Assembly (NCBI GenBank): GCA_900323505.1 | Contig: OOIN01000013.1 | Coordinates: forward strand, 806,001 to 870,000 | DNA: 64,000 nucleotides | Direction of reading: 5' to 3' | DNA from: Ustilago trichophora | Lineage: Eukaryota; Basidiomycota; Ustilaginomycetes; Ustilaginales; Ustilaginaceae | In this document: positions 1 through 8,025 of the stretch, one piece after another | Numbering within the stretch: position 1 is the first letter of the stretch | Layout of the letters: each line of letters opens with the position of its first letter | Program-made: the position numbers and the translations under genes | Notes under the pieces: model-generated | The model's input: only the letters and a program-made list of their open reading frames with translations | The model's database searches: none | What the model was told of the DNA's origin: nothing

Positions 1-287
1 GCCAGCCGATGCTTTGGCTTTTCTCGATGCGCTGGAAGGAATCCCACGAGCTCAAGCTCCGAGCTCTGTGCTCGGCCCAGACGCCGATGCTGCCTGAACC
101 CGCCTCTCTTGGCCGAACCGCTACCTGCAGCAGGCGGCGAGCAACCTCTCGTTCGCACACCACAGTTTCCCGCCCTCGTCTACAAGCGTCGTGACGCGGG
201 CCGTCGACAAGATCGAGCAAGAGGTGCTCGAAACGATGACCGACGCTGCCAACCAGAGGCCAAGCCCGGGCCCATCCAGCCGTCGTC
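1..287 (+). CDS. 3' end of an unidentified gene (truncated by window edge)
   Basis: The frame starting at base 3 reads as an acidic, alanine-rich segment that meets a TGA at about base 96. The same frame then continues with convincing protein-like sequence (polar helical segment with VDKIEQEVLE) to a TAG at about 285-287. The other two frames are arginine-rich and look like shadows. The gene is on the plus strand and converges on the Ppg1 gene, whose stop lies about 167 bases further on. I do not recognise the family. The internal TGA could be a true stop with the rest being 3' UTR, a base error, or part of an intron I cannot define without the 5' part. Confidence 0.3.
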
Positions 288-453
288 CCTAGTCTTTCCT
301 TTGTAGCTACATTTCACCTCGTCGCTCGCAATGGTATTCTGATTCTCTCTCACACCCGGCGCCATCATCGGCCGGTGAAGCATTCGAGACAAACGATTTT
401 GAAAATGATCCAAGGATATCGAATGTTTTGGATTGGCTTGGATTCGGCTGTTG

Positions 454-1410
454 CTACAAGAAGTATTCGACCGCTTCGTGCTTGCCATTGGCTGTTGGGC
501 CGCCATTGAGATTGTGCTGATTGGGACCGTCCCTCTCGTTCTCTGGTGCGGCCTCGAAGGTATTGAAATGCTTGCTTCCGTCTGGAAAGACTTCTAGGAT
601 GGAAGCCATGTTGCCACACCTGTAGCAATAATTGGGAGCGCTCCAGACTGTTGATAACCTGTCGTCGTAGAGGACGCTGAAACCTTCCATACAGAGTTGA
701 TGCGCGCGGAGAATGTGATTCATGTTGTTGCGATGCAAGAAGTGCTTGACGACGCTGGCGCCAAAGGTGTAGCCTGCTCCACGGGGTGATATCGCGAACT
801 CTTCCTTGTCAGGATCGGGATCGGACCATACCAGGTCAGCCATGGGCCCTTCGTGTGGGATCTCGCGGAACCGGTCGATGATCTTTACCTGGTCAATGTA
901 GTGTACTGATGGCGAGAGACCGCCGTGAACACAGAAGATCTGATCGTCGATGACTACGGAGAGCGTCAAAAAGTCAAACATGTCTGTAAAGTAGGTCCAG
1001 ACGTTGGCCGAGCCGTACTTGCGCTGACACTCTGTATAGAAACCATAAGTCTGTGTGACGGCTCTGGACTCGTGATTGCCGCGAATGAGCTGTACTCGAT
1101 CTGGATAGCGCAACTTGAGGCAGGTGAGCAAGGAGATGGTCTCTACGGAGAAGAGGCCACGATCGACGTAGTCGCCCAAGAAGAGGTAGTTGGTATGGGG
1201 AGCGTAGCCGCCGATACGAAAGATCTCTATCAAGTCGTAGAACTGGCCGTGGATATCACCGACGACAGTGACGGGGGCAGAGATGTGGACGACGTTGGAC
1301 TCGCGCATGAGGATCTCTTTTGTCTTTTCGCAGATCTCTTTGAGGAGGGCCTCTCCGAGGAGTTGCTTTTTGAGGAGCGTGGCGATGCACGCATCTAGGT
1401 CGAAGGCCAT
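454..1410 (-). CDS. ppg1: Serine/threonine protein phosphatase, PP2A-like Ppg1 type
   Basis: This is an uninterrupted 318-residue catalytic subunit of the PPP phosphatase family. The metal-binding signature blocks are present in order: GDIHG at residues 51-55, GDYVDRG near 78, GNHE near 111, and the later HGGLSP and [11 protein letters not shown] blocks. The sequence [22 protein letters not shown] and the conserved [18 protein letters not shown] region resemble yeast Ppg1 more than PP4 or PP6. It ends in YFL, as PP2A-family subunits do for C-terminal methylation. In yeast Ppg1 acts in a STRIPAK-like Far complex, controlling mitophagy and cell-wall/glycogen functions; the same role here is inferred. 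The ATG at 1408-1410 is the only start giving the usual N terminus, and no intron is needed. Confidence 0.9.
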   Translation of the reverse strand: MAFDLDACIATLLKKQLLGEALLKEICEKTKEILMRESNVVHISAPVTVVGDIHGQFYDLIEIFRIGGYAPHTNYLFLGDYVDRGLFSVETISLLTCLKLRYPDRVQLIRGNHESRAVTQTYGFYTECQRKYGSANVWTYFTDMFDFLTLSVVIDDQIFCVHGGLSPSVHYIDQVKIIDRFREIPHEGPMADLVWSDPDPDKEEFAISPRGAGYTFGASVVKHFLHRNNMNHILRAHQLCMEGFSVLYDDRLSTVWSAPNYCYRCGNMASILEVFPDGSKHFNTFEAAPENERDGPNQHNLNGGPTANGKHEAVEYFL

Positions 1411-2213
1411 GATAGTGGCTCAAGAGTGGCGGCCGGGCACACTAGTGGGTGTGCCAGGCGAGGAACGAGCCTCAGGTGTGTAGAGAGAGCCGAAAGAGGT
1501 GCGGAAGGTAGGTGCGGGTGGCGCTGCGAGTGATGCTGAGGGGAGTACTGCCCAGTGAGTATAGCCTGATCGCGGACCTGTGAGAGCACGGTATGGCTAG
1601 ATCTACAGAGAAAGCTGTGCGGAAGAAGCTGGTTTCGACAGAGAAGCTATGTGACAATCGAAGTTTCTGTTGGATCCTCGCCTACCGAGATTGGGAGATG
1701 ATGAAGCTGAATTCTCGTGCTAGAGCCGAAGGTTGAAGGTCTGTGTCGGAGTTGCTCGGAGAGAAGTGCGTGTTTCAAGCTGAAAACTGTGCAGTTGGGT
1801 ATGGATGATAGGTATTCCGATGATTACAGAGTTGTTTGACTGCACACAGAAAGTAAGATCAGAAAGCTGGGCGAATCTTGTATGAGATGCTGAGTTGGGA
1901 GACCTTGTCGAGTCGGTAGGAGCTGTGTTGGAATGCTGCAAAGGCGTGGTGGAACCGGATAGTTGAGCGTATGAAGCGAGATCAGGGTGAAGATTATAAG
2001 CAAGCCGGCTCAGATGGATGTGACAGAGGCCGGCTGGGCTAGATGTGTTGGAAGGACAGACGATTGAAGCAGTTGAAGAGGTGTGTGCGAACATGCGAGT
2101 GTGTGGAGTCGTCGTCGTTGAGATATTCCGAAATGCCAAACTCTAACGCCGAGTTGAGGCCAAACAAAGCGTGAGTTTTGATATATGCTATATTCTGTTG
2201 GGTGGACATCAAA
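1411..2213. other. Intergenic region between ppg1 and tRNA-Ser
   Basis: About 800 bases upstream of the minus-strand ppg1 and upstream of the tRNA. It must carry the ppg1 promoter and 5' UTR. Short open frames occur but none has recognisable protein features or codon use like the neighbours. I see no clear repeat or RNA gene. Confidence 0.6.
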
Positions 2214-2331
2214 GGCGCTTTGGCGGAGTGGTTATCGCGTGGCACTAGAATCTTGCATTCTAGAGTATACTTCTGCTCAACAATATATGCCATTCCCTCT
2301 GGGAGCATAGGTTCAAATCCTGTAGGCGTCG
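2214..2331 (+). tRNA. tRNA-Ser(AGA) with a 36-nt intron
   Basis: The sequence folds as a class II tRNA. The acceptor stem pairs 2214-2220 (GGCGCTT) with 2324-2330 (AGGCGTC), with G at the discriminator position 2331, as serine tRNAs use. The D arm GCG/CGC lies at 2223-2238. The anticodon stem TGGCA (2240-2244) pairs with TGCCA (2288-2292). The loop C-T-AGA-A puts anticodon AGA at 2247-2249, reading UCU and, after A34-to-inosine editing, UCC/UCA. A long variable arm (about 2293-2305) and a T arm with GGTTCAAATCC complete the fold. The intron lies at the canonical place after base 37, at 2251-2286. Its first bases can pair with the anticodon region, as in fungal pre-tRNAs. Confidence 0.93.
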
Positions 2332-2344
2332 TTTATTTTGCACC

Positions 2345-2352
2345 TTTTTTTT
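2345..2352 (+). terminator. RNA polymerase III terminator of tRNA-Ser
   Basis: A run of eight T residues begins 13 bases after the tRNA 3' end, after a weaker TTT/TTTT context. This is the standard Pol III stop signal. Confidence 0.85.
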
Positions 2353-3126
2353 CTCTTGTCTATAGGGAGGTTCCTTTTTTGGATCGTTTGACAATGCACT
2401 TGTTGGCAGTCGGGGTGGTTGGCAGTTTCATTTGCATCTAATCCAGAGATGGAGATCGAGAAGCTCGTAGTGACAAGAATCGACCTGGAGGACTGTTTTG
2501 ATGAAAAGAAGACGAAAAATAAAAGAAAGCTTGAGAAAAGGGGCACACTTAAAGCCTTTTTATTCAGCTCAGTTCAACACTTGCTCTCCATTGTTACTTG
2601 CGCCTTGAGCTCAGCCCATCTTTACAGACACGGCCAGGCTCTGGACGTGGAAGCAGCTGAGTGACGGCGACGCGCGTGGGTACTCACAAACTCTGTGTAT
2701 GGCTGTGTTGGTGTTTGTTGCTGTTGGACTCAGCCCGGAGAGAGACCAGGGTTGACAGCAAAACACGAGGCGAATCTCGGTCAGCCGCTTCTCCCTCTTT
2801 GTTGGCCTTAGGCCCGGTTCGGCTAAGGCTCAGTCGAAAAAGGGTTGCACTTGGACCGTGCTTTCAGTCACTTTGCTGTTTTCGCTCTTCAACACCATCT
2901 CCACCTCCAATCTGCTTGCATCGACGCAATCTGTCAAACAACGACAAGAGCTCATCAAGCCTCGCAAATCCGCTATCTTTCGAGCTTAATCTTTCCAGCC
3001 TAAAAGCTACCCGACCCGCCTCATTTCACGTCGGTGCATATACTTCCGTGCTTTTCGATATTGCCCACTCAACCACACACACTCCTTGCTCTCTCACCTC
3101 GACCCCTTGTGCCCATACAACACGTC
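2353..3126. other. Intergenic region upstream of the carrier-like gene
   Basis: About 770 bases between the tRNA terminator and the ATG at 3127. The last 250 bases are C/T-rich with many ACAC and CTCT stretches, like a smut-fungus promoter/5' UTR. Short open frames here lack any family signature. Confidence 0.5.
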
Positions 3127-4608
3127 ATGTTCCTCTTTGACGCCGTCGTCTTCCTCATAGCCATCACGCTATCCATCGGCATCTCGGTCCTCATCTCCCA
3201 GCCTTTCAACGGTGCCATCGTTCGTCTTCGTGCCAATTACCTCCCCAAGGCCGTCAGCCTCGACAACGTCCTCGAAGATGGTGCCGCCTCCACCACCGCT
3301 CCTCGTGCCCTCTCCTCCTTCTTGCTCTCCGAGCGCAGAAGCTCTGCAAAAATCGGCCCCGTCGTCCCCGGCGTCTTTTCCATGATGCTCAGGACAAAAC
3401 GTCTCGAAGGATGGGCAGGCATCTACAAGGGCTCCATCCCTGTCGCCATCCAAATCTTCACCCTCAGTACCCTCACCCTCATCTTCTTCTCCGGCGCTTC
3501 CGCCAGCTCTCCCGGCAGTGCTTACAAGGCTGGTCCAGCCGGTCCAGGCCAGTTTGGCTTCTTTGCCAACCTCTTTTACATGATCTTTGTCGCCATCGCT
3601 GCATTGCCCATCAACGTCATCACCTACCGTACCATTGTCCATCCTCGCATCCTTTCCATCAACTCTCCACGTGAGAATCTCCGCGAGCTTCTCTCGTATA
3701 CCGAATTCAGCCAGCCATGGCGACTTTACCTCCTCCCCGGTCTCCTCGCCGCCAACTTGCTCCACGTAGCCTGGATTGGTTTGGCTACCCGCATCGTCCG
3801 CCAGCTCACCGTCCCCTCCCTCGGCGGTCTTCCCGGTGCCACCCCCGTCTCGCCCGATCAGGACACCTATTCCGGGCCCAACTCCAACATGCTCCAAGTC
3901 AGCCCCGTCGGCCTCCCCATCTTTGTCCTATGGAACGTCCTCAGCGTCCTCGTCCTCGCCCCGCTCGAATGTGCCATGGTACGACTCTCGACTCAGCGAC
4001 CAGAAAGGCAGAACCCTCTCCACCGAGCTTATGCCCGTGTCCCCACCGCAAGCGCACCCTCGCCCTACTCGCACCAGGCTACCGCGGCTGCACAGTCCCA
4101 GCCTGGCGGTGCCTATCGCGATGCCGACGTCAGAAAATCCACCGACAGTGCCGTGGATAAGCCGCTGCCTTCCTCGCCTGGTGAGCTGCCCGGTAGGCCC
4201 TCGTTCGCCATCGAAGATGATGAGGATGGCGACGATGATGGCGACGTCGCCTCTGCCAACCCCAACGGTAGCGCTAATGCCAGCAGCAAGGCTGCTCGCG
4301 TGCTTGGTCAGACTACACCCGAACCCGCCTCTACCACCACCGCAAACGCTTCCTCTCCTCCCTCGACAGGCTTCAACTCGCAACCCACTTACTCGGGCGG
4401 TGAACCACCAGAACCCGTCATCGCACTTCGACCCATCGAGGAGCAAACCGCCGAAGAAGCAGCCGCCGAATTCGGCGCGCCCGTCGTTAGGAGATACGAG
4501 GGCCTCATGGACTGCTTTAACAAGATGGTCGACGAGGAAGGCATCGAGAGTCTGGGCAGGGGTGCTTGGGTCACGCTCATTGCCATGTTTGCCGGCTCCT
4601 TTAGCTGA
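3127..4608 (+). CDS. Degenerate mitochondrial-carrier-family membrane protein
   Basis: A 493-residue protein. Two carrier-like signatures remain: QPFNGAIVRLRANY near residue 22 and PLECAMVRLSTQR near residue 278. Each resembles the Px[DE]xx[KR]x[KR] end of a mitochondrial carrier helix followed by the matrix segment. Hydrophobic segments lie at about 5-22, 105-125, 145-170, 200-220 and 265-285. A charged, Ser/Ala/Asp-rich insert (about 300-440) separates the last helical segment, which includes RYEGLMDCFNKMVDEEGIESLGRG, a typical matrix-helix motif of the third carrier repeat. The protein may end early for a carrier (AMFAGSFS), so a missed last exon is possible. The ATG at 3127 was chosen because it begins directly at the first membrane helix. 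Substrate unknown. It converges with the next gene, 366 bases between stops. Confidence 0.7.
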   Translation: MFLFDAVVFLIAITLSIGISVLISQPFNGAIVRLRANYLPKAVSLDNVLEDGAASTTAPRALSSFLLSERRSSAKIGPVVPGVFSMMLRTKRLEGWAGIYKGSIPVAIQIFTLSTLTLIFFSGASASSPGSAYKAGPAGPGQFGFFANLFYMIFVAIAALPINVITYRTIVHPRILSINSPRENLRELLSYTEFSQPWRLYLLPGLLAANLLHVAWIGLATRIVRQLTVPSLGGLPGATPVSPDQDTYSGPNSNMLQVSPVGLPIFVLWNVLSVLVLAPLECAMVRLSTQRPERQNPLHRAYARVPTASAPSPYSHQATAAAQSQPGGAYRDADVRKSTDSAVDKPLPSSPGELPGRPSFAIEDDEDGDDDGDVASANPNGSANASSKAARVLGQTTPEPASTTTANASSPPSTGFNSQPTYSGGEPPEPVIALRPIEEQTAEEAAAEFGAPVVRRYEGLMDCFNKMVDEEGIESLGRGAWVTLIAMFAGSFS

Positions 4609-4974
4609 CAAGTGCAGATGGCAGTGTTGCAGAGGTTGATTGTATTCAAGGTCGGCTTATGAAACCACATTCTTTTTTTATTTTTATTCCACACTACAGA
4701 CGTAGCAAAGCGCAAAATGTATCTATCTAGGAAGCAAAATCGCACCAAGTCTTGAAAAAACTAGCGTGCCATGTGTTTGCAAGGTTGAAAAAGATGCTGC
4801 TCTATCGCTGTGCACAGATACGGATCAGAGTCTCATCCACAGACATGTGCTTGTGTCTGTTGTACGCACTTTGAGATGTCGATTCTGGAAAATTTGGCGT
4901 GGATGTCATTCCAAAGATCACACATTCTTGCAGGGGAAAGGAGGATGTGTCGTCCTCTTGTGACATGTCGCGAA

Positions 4975-7476
4975 TCACTTTAAAAAGCTCGACGCAGTCA
5001 GACTCTCGCCCAACAACATTTGCAGCTGATATTCCAACGAGTGGGCGGTTCTTTGAAGACGATCTTTGGCGAGACTTGTCAAGATGACGTCTGCTCTGTT
5101 GTCGCGAATCTTGCTGTTGATGAGCAAGAGTTTTTGGATGAGTGTGCGGATTGCAGCTGTACGGTGCGGGTCGAGTTTGGGGTTGAGGTGGGTGTATGAC
5201 AGGAGGCATTGGCGGAGGACTCGTGGTAATGGGGTTTGAGGTTGGGCTGCGTCGGTGGCGTGTTGGGTGCTGCGGAAGGTGCAGAGGTGGAGGGCGAGGT
5301 CGTGCAGAGTGAGAGCAAGCAGTTGGGTGGCTGCTATCAGGGTGGCAAAGTCTGTGCTCTTGCTTTCGACCGTGTTATCGTCCTGTCTGACCGCGTCACT
5401 GGTGAGCACTGCGATGTGGAAGGGCGATCGATGATCAGCTGGATCGACTGCCCGCACCAACCTCTCGAGATCGAGCGAGAGCGGCTGGAACGGTGTTCGT
5501 TCCCAATACGGTGATGTCTCCACGTTGGCGATTCGCTCAAGGTCCTCGCCCGCGTCCATGGTTGCATCTGATGACGCGACTGCGTCGGCAGGTGAGTCGG
5601 CGACCGCTTGATCCGCAGCAACGTGCTCGGTGAGTACGAGCCAGGCAAGAAACCTTTGTACAGCCGCAACCTCTTTTCCTTCTCCAGGGAATACCGTCAC
5701 CAGCCGTGCTCGGATCGCAATCGATTCGTCGTCCAACCCAGATAACGTCCTTTGACACACTTCCTCCTGCAGCTTTTCAACGACTCGACCTTCCTCTCGG
5801 GCTGCTCTGAAGATGTTGGTGAACGCATCACCCACCGAACCGTGCAATTCGAGATTCGTACTCGCCGCACAGGCGATGGCCATACTCGAAACATATCCGG
5901 CCAGCGCGTTCAGATCTTCCTCGACAAAAGTTGTGGTAGGCGAGGCAGAAGTGATTATACTCACCATCTGCGCGAGACGGATCACAATCTCATCCCGCTC
6001 TGCTTGGGTGACATACACTTTGAAGTTTTTAAACTCGGCACTGGTGGAGGAGCTGGTCCCATCCCGAGCGTGCGTCTGCGAAGAAGGTCTGTGCTGTGCA
6101 AGCGTGAAACATGCCCCGTTGGCCGCAGTTAGATTGTCGCGAAAGCACTGTTTGAACACACGCTCGTGAATGCCGATTTGATACAGGACGAGAGGAATAC
6201 GTCGAGTGATGTCTGTCAGAGCTCTTGGTATGGCCGACTGAAGCTGTTGACGGTAATGCGGTGTCGCCGAGGAGATTAGAGACCGAAAGAACGCCAAGAG
6301 AAGTTGGGATTGGAAAACGTCCTGCTCCAAGATAAAGGAGATACCGGCCCAGACGAGAATGCGGCGGACTTGGCGTTTGTCAAGATCGAGTGAAGGAGGA
6401 ATAATACCAGCCAGCAGAAGGTGTGGGGATACGGTGTTCCAATCGAGATGTTCCGTGGGCGAAGAAGCGACTGATTCTTGCTTGCTCGCTGTTAGGGAAG
6501 GAAGCGGGCAGAAGTTAGGGGCGATTTCAGGAGCCAGCGTCCTTCCTGGCTTGTAAAAAGTGATCTGACCCTTTGACGCTTTGGTTGTGGGGTGTTTGCG
6601 ATCGCGCATGTCACGCCGAAGAATGTCGAGCGCTTGTTGTTTTTCGTCTTCATCCACACTGACGGCAGCGAGAGACGCGGCAAGTCGCTGCTTCTGCACG
6701 CTAGAGTCGAGTTCTAGATCTGATTCCTCGTCCGATGGACCTGCCTCTGACTGCGATGACCACAAAAAGGATGGAATCGTCGGAGACAAGGCCCTAACCG
6801 TCGGTTCTGGTTCCCTTCCGATGTTGCCTTGTGTGGTGAGGGTGCTGTTGCCATTCGAGCGCTTTACCTTGACGGATGCTAGCTGCGATGGCTTTGAAGA
6901 TTCGCCTGGATTTCGATGTTGACTGTAGGCATCACCATCGTGATCAGAGTATCCGATGCCCATCCTTCCAAGTCGTTCGTGTTCGATGCTTTGCGCGATT
7001 GCCTCTGCCCTTAGGAATCCCTCGGCATCTGTGCCACGCTTGATCCTGCGCTGCTGTTCCCTCAATAGGCTGTCGATATTCTTGCTCTTCTTGATGGGTG
7101 TTGCGGCATACTTGGCGGGTGAGATGGAGAGCTTGTTCGGATCACGCTTTAGGCGGGAAGCGTCGTCGAGAGGGTCGATGCTGTAGGTTGCTGGTCGTTT
7201 GAGCGCAGCTTGTCGCTTGGTGCGACCAAGGGTGAGAGATCCCAGCGCTTCTTCGTCGCTGTCAATATCGATGGCTGCGAAGGAAGTAGTATTGGTGCGA
7301 GTGCTGACTGAAGAGGAGCAAGGTGCTGCTGCTGCTGCTGCTGCTGCTGCTTGGTCGTGGAGTCTTTGCTGCGCCTTGAGCCGCATCTTTTCTCGAAGGG
7401 ATAGGCCAGTGCTGCTGCCGACGCCTTTGTCCGCCGCTACATCTTGATGAAGCGCTGTCGTGTCCATATCTCGCAT
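4975..7476 (-). CDS. Probable CANIN/Nse6-like Smc5-Smc6 interacting protein
   Basis: One open frame of 833 residues. The first 300 residues are basic and polar, with an alanine tract (GCT/GCA microsatellite at 7321-7351) and a basic motif SKNIDSLLREQQRRIKRGTDA near residue 135. From about 340 to the end the protein is predicted to be an all-helical repeat fold. The C-terminal block with SKIRDNRAD followed by AKDRLQR resembles the end of fungal CANIN-domain proteins (coiled-coil Smc6 and Nse5 interacting). That family brings the Smc5/6 complex to damaged DNA. The link rests on remembered motif shape, not on an alignment, so the function is tentative. Two methionines (7476 and 7467) are both possible starts. 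No intron is needed. Confidence 0.5.
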   Translation of the reverse strand: MRDMDTTALHQDVAADKGVGSSTGLSLREKMRLKAQQRLHDQAAAAAAAAAPCSSSVSTRTNTTSFAAIDIDSDEEALGSLTLGRTKRQAALKRPATYSIDPLDDASRLKRDPNKLSISPAKYAATPIKKSKNIDSLLREQQRRIKRGTDAEGFLRAEAIAQSIEHERLGRMGIGYSDHDGDAYSQHRNPGESSKPSQLASVKVKRSNGNSTLTTQGNIGREPEPTVRALSPTIPSFLWSSQSEAGPSDEESDLELDSSVQKQRLAASLAAVSVDEDEKQQALDILRRDMRDRKHPTTKASKGQITFYKPGRTLAPEIAPNFCPLPSLTASKQESVASSPTEHLDWNTVSPHLLLAGIIPPSLDLDKRQVRRILVWAGISFILEQDVFQSQLLLAFFRSLISSATPHYRQQLQSAIPRALTDITRRIPLVLYQIGIHERVFKQCFRDNLTAANGACFTLAQHRPSSQTHARDGTSSSTSAEFKNFKVYVTQAERDEIVIRLAQMVSIITSASPTTTFVEEDLNALAGYVSSMAIACAASTNLELHGSVGDAFTNIFRAAREEGRVVEKLQEEVCQRTLSGLDDESIAIRARLVTVFPGEGKEVAAVQRFLAWLVLTEHVAADQAVADSPADAVASSDATMDAGEDLERIANVETSPYWERTPFQPLSLDLERLVRAVDPADHRSPFHIAVLTSDAVRQDDNTVESKSTDFATLIAATQLLALTLHDLALHLCTFRSTQHATDAAQPQTPLPRVLRQCLLSYTHLNPKLDPHRTAAIRTLIQKLLLINSKIRDNRADVILTSLAKDRLQRTAHSLEYQLQMLLGESLTASSFLK

Positions 7477-7551
7477 CGGCTGGGTGAGGCTGGATGAAAT
7501 GATGATGGTGGGAAGTGTCGTTACGGAAAGTGGCGAAGGACGTTTCCGTCC

Positions 7552-7575
7552 TTTTTTTTTTTTTTTTTTTTTTTT
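7552..7575 (+). repeat. 24-nt poly-T tract
   Basis: An unbroken run of 24 T lies 76 bases upstream of the CANIN-like start codon (minus-strand gene), within the promoter or 5' UTR. Length may be unreliable in this assembly. Confidence 0.9.
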
Positions 7576-7720
7576 ACTTTGGGTGGCCCAAGCACGTTTC
7601 CGTGCTTTTTCGTTTCCGCAGTTACTTAGCCCAGCTCCTCGAGCGGCTCACAACAATTTCTCTTCACTATTCGTCTCCGCTGCCGCACGCTTCCACACTC
7701 AAAACACGGCAACAGGCATG

Positions 7721-7749
<29 letters not shown>
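7721..7749 (+). repeat. (AC)n microsatellite
   Basis: About 14 AC units between the rax2 stop and the next minus-strand gene. Simple-sequence repeat, no coding role seen. Confidence 0.9.
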
Positions 7750-7754
<5 letters not shown>

Positions 7755-8025
7755 ACCCTCTCTACAAACAGAAACGTGAGTCAACACGCTAAGAATTATC
7801 GGCGAGCAGGCTTCCTCAGCCTGGTGCTTGACCAAAAACAAAAGACGATGAACAAAAGGACTTTTGCGCACTGATGGAGAAGAAGAGAAAAAACGAAATG
7901 CACAGAGAAACGACAGAGAAGGATTACTAGATGTGAGAAAGAGTGATGTTCCAGCTTGGTGGGTGGAACGGGTATGATGGAAGTGCTCGGGCTGGCTTTG
8001 GCTTGGGCTTTTGGAGCGGGATTGT

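Noticed and set aside
2661..3140. Plus-strand frame upstream of the carrier-like gene
   Set aside because: Cys/Trp/Ser-rich without domains; overlaps the probable 5' UTR.
3169..3897. 242-codon minus-strand frame opposite the carrier-like gene
   Set aside because: Gly/Asp/Glu-rich mirror of a C-rich coding strand; no motif or start context.
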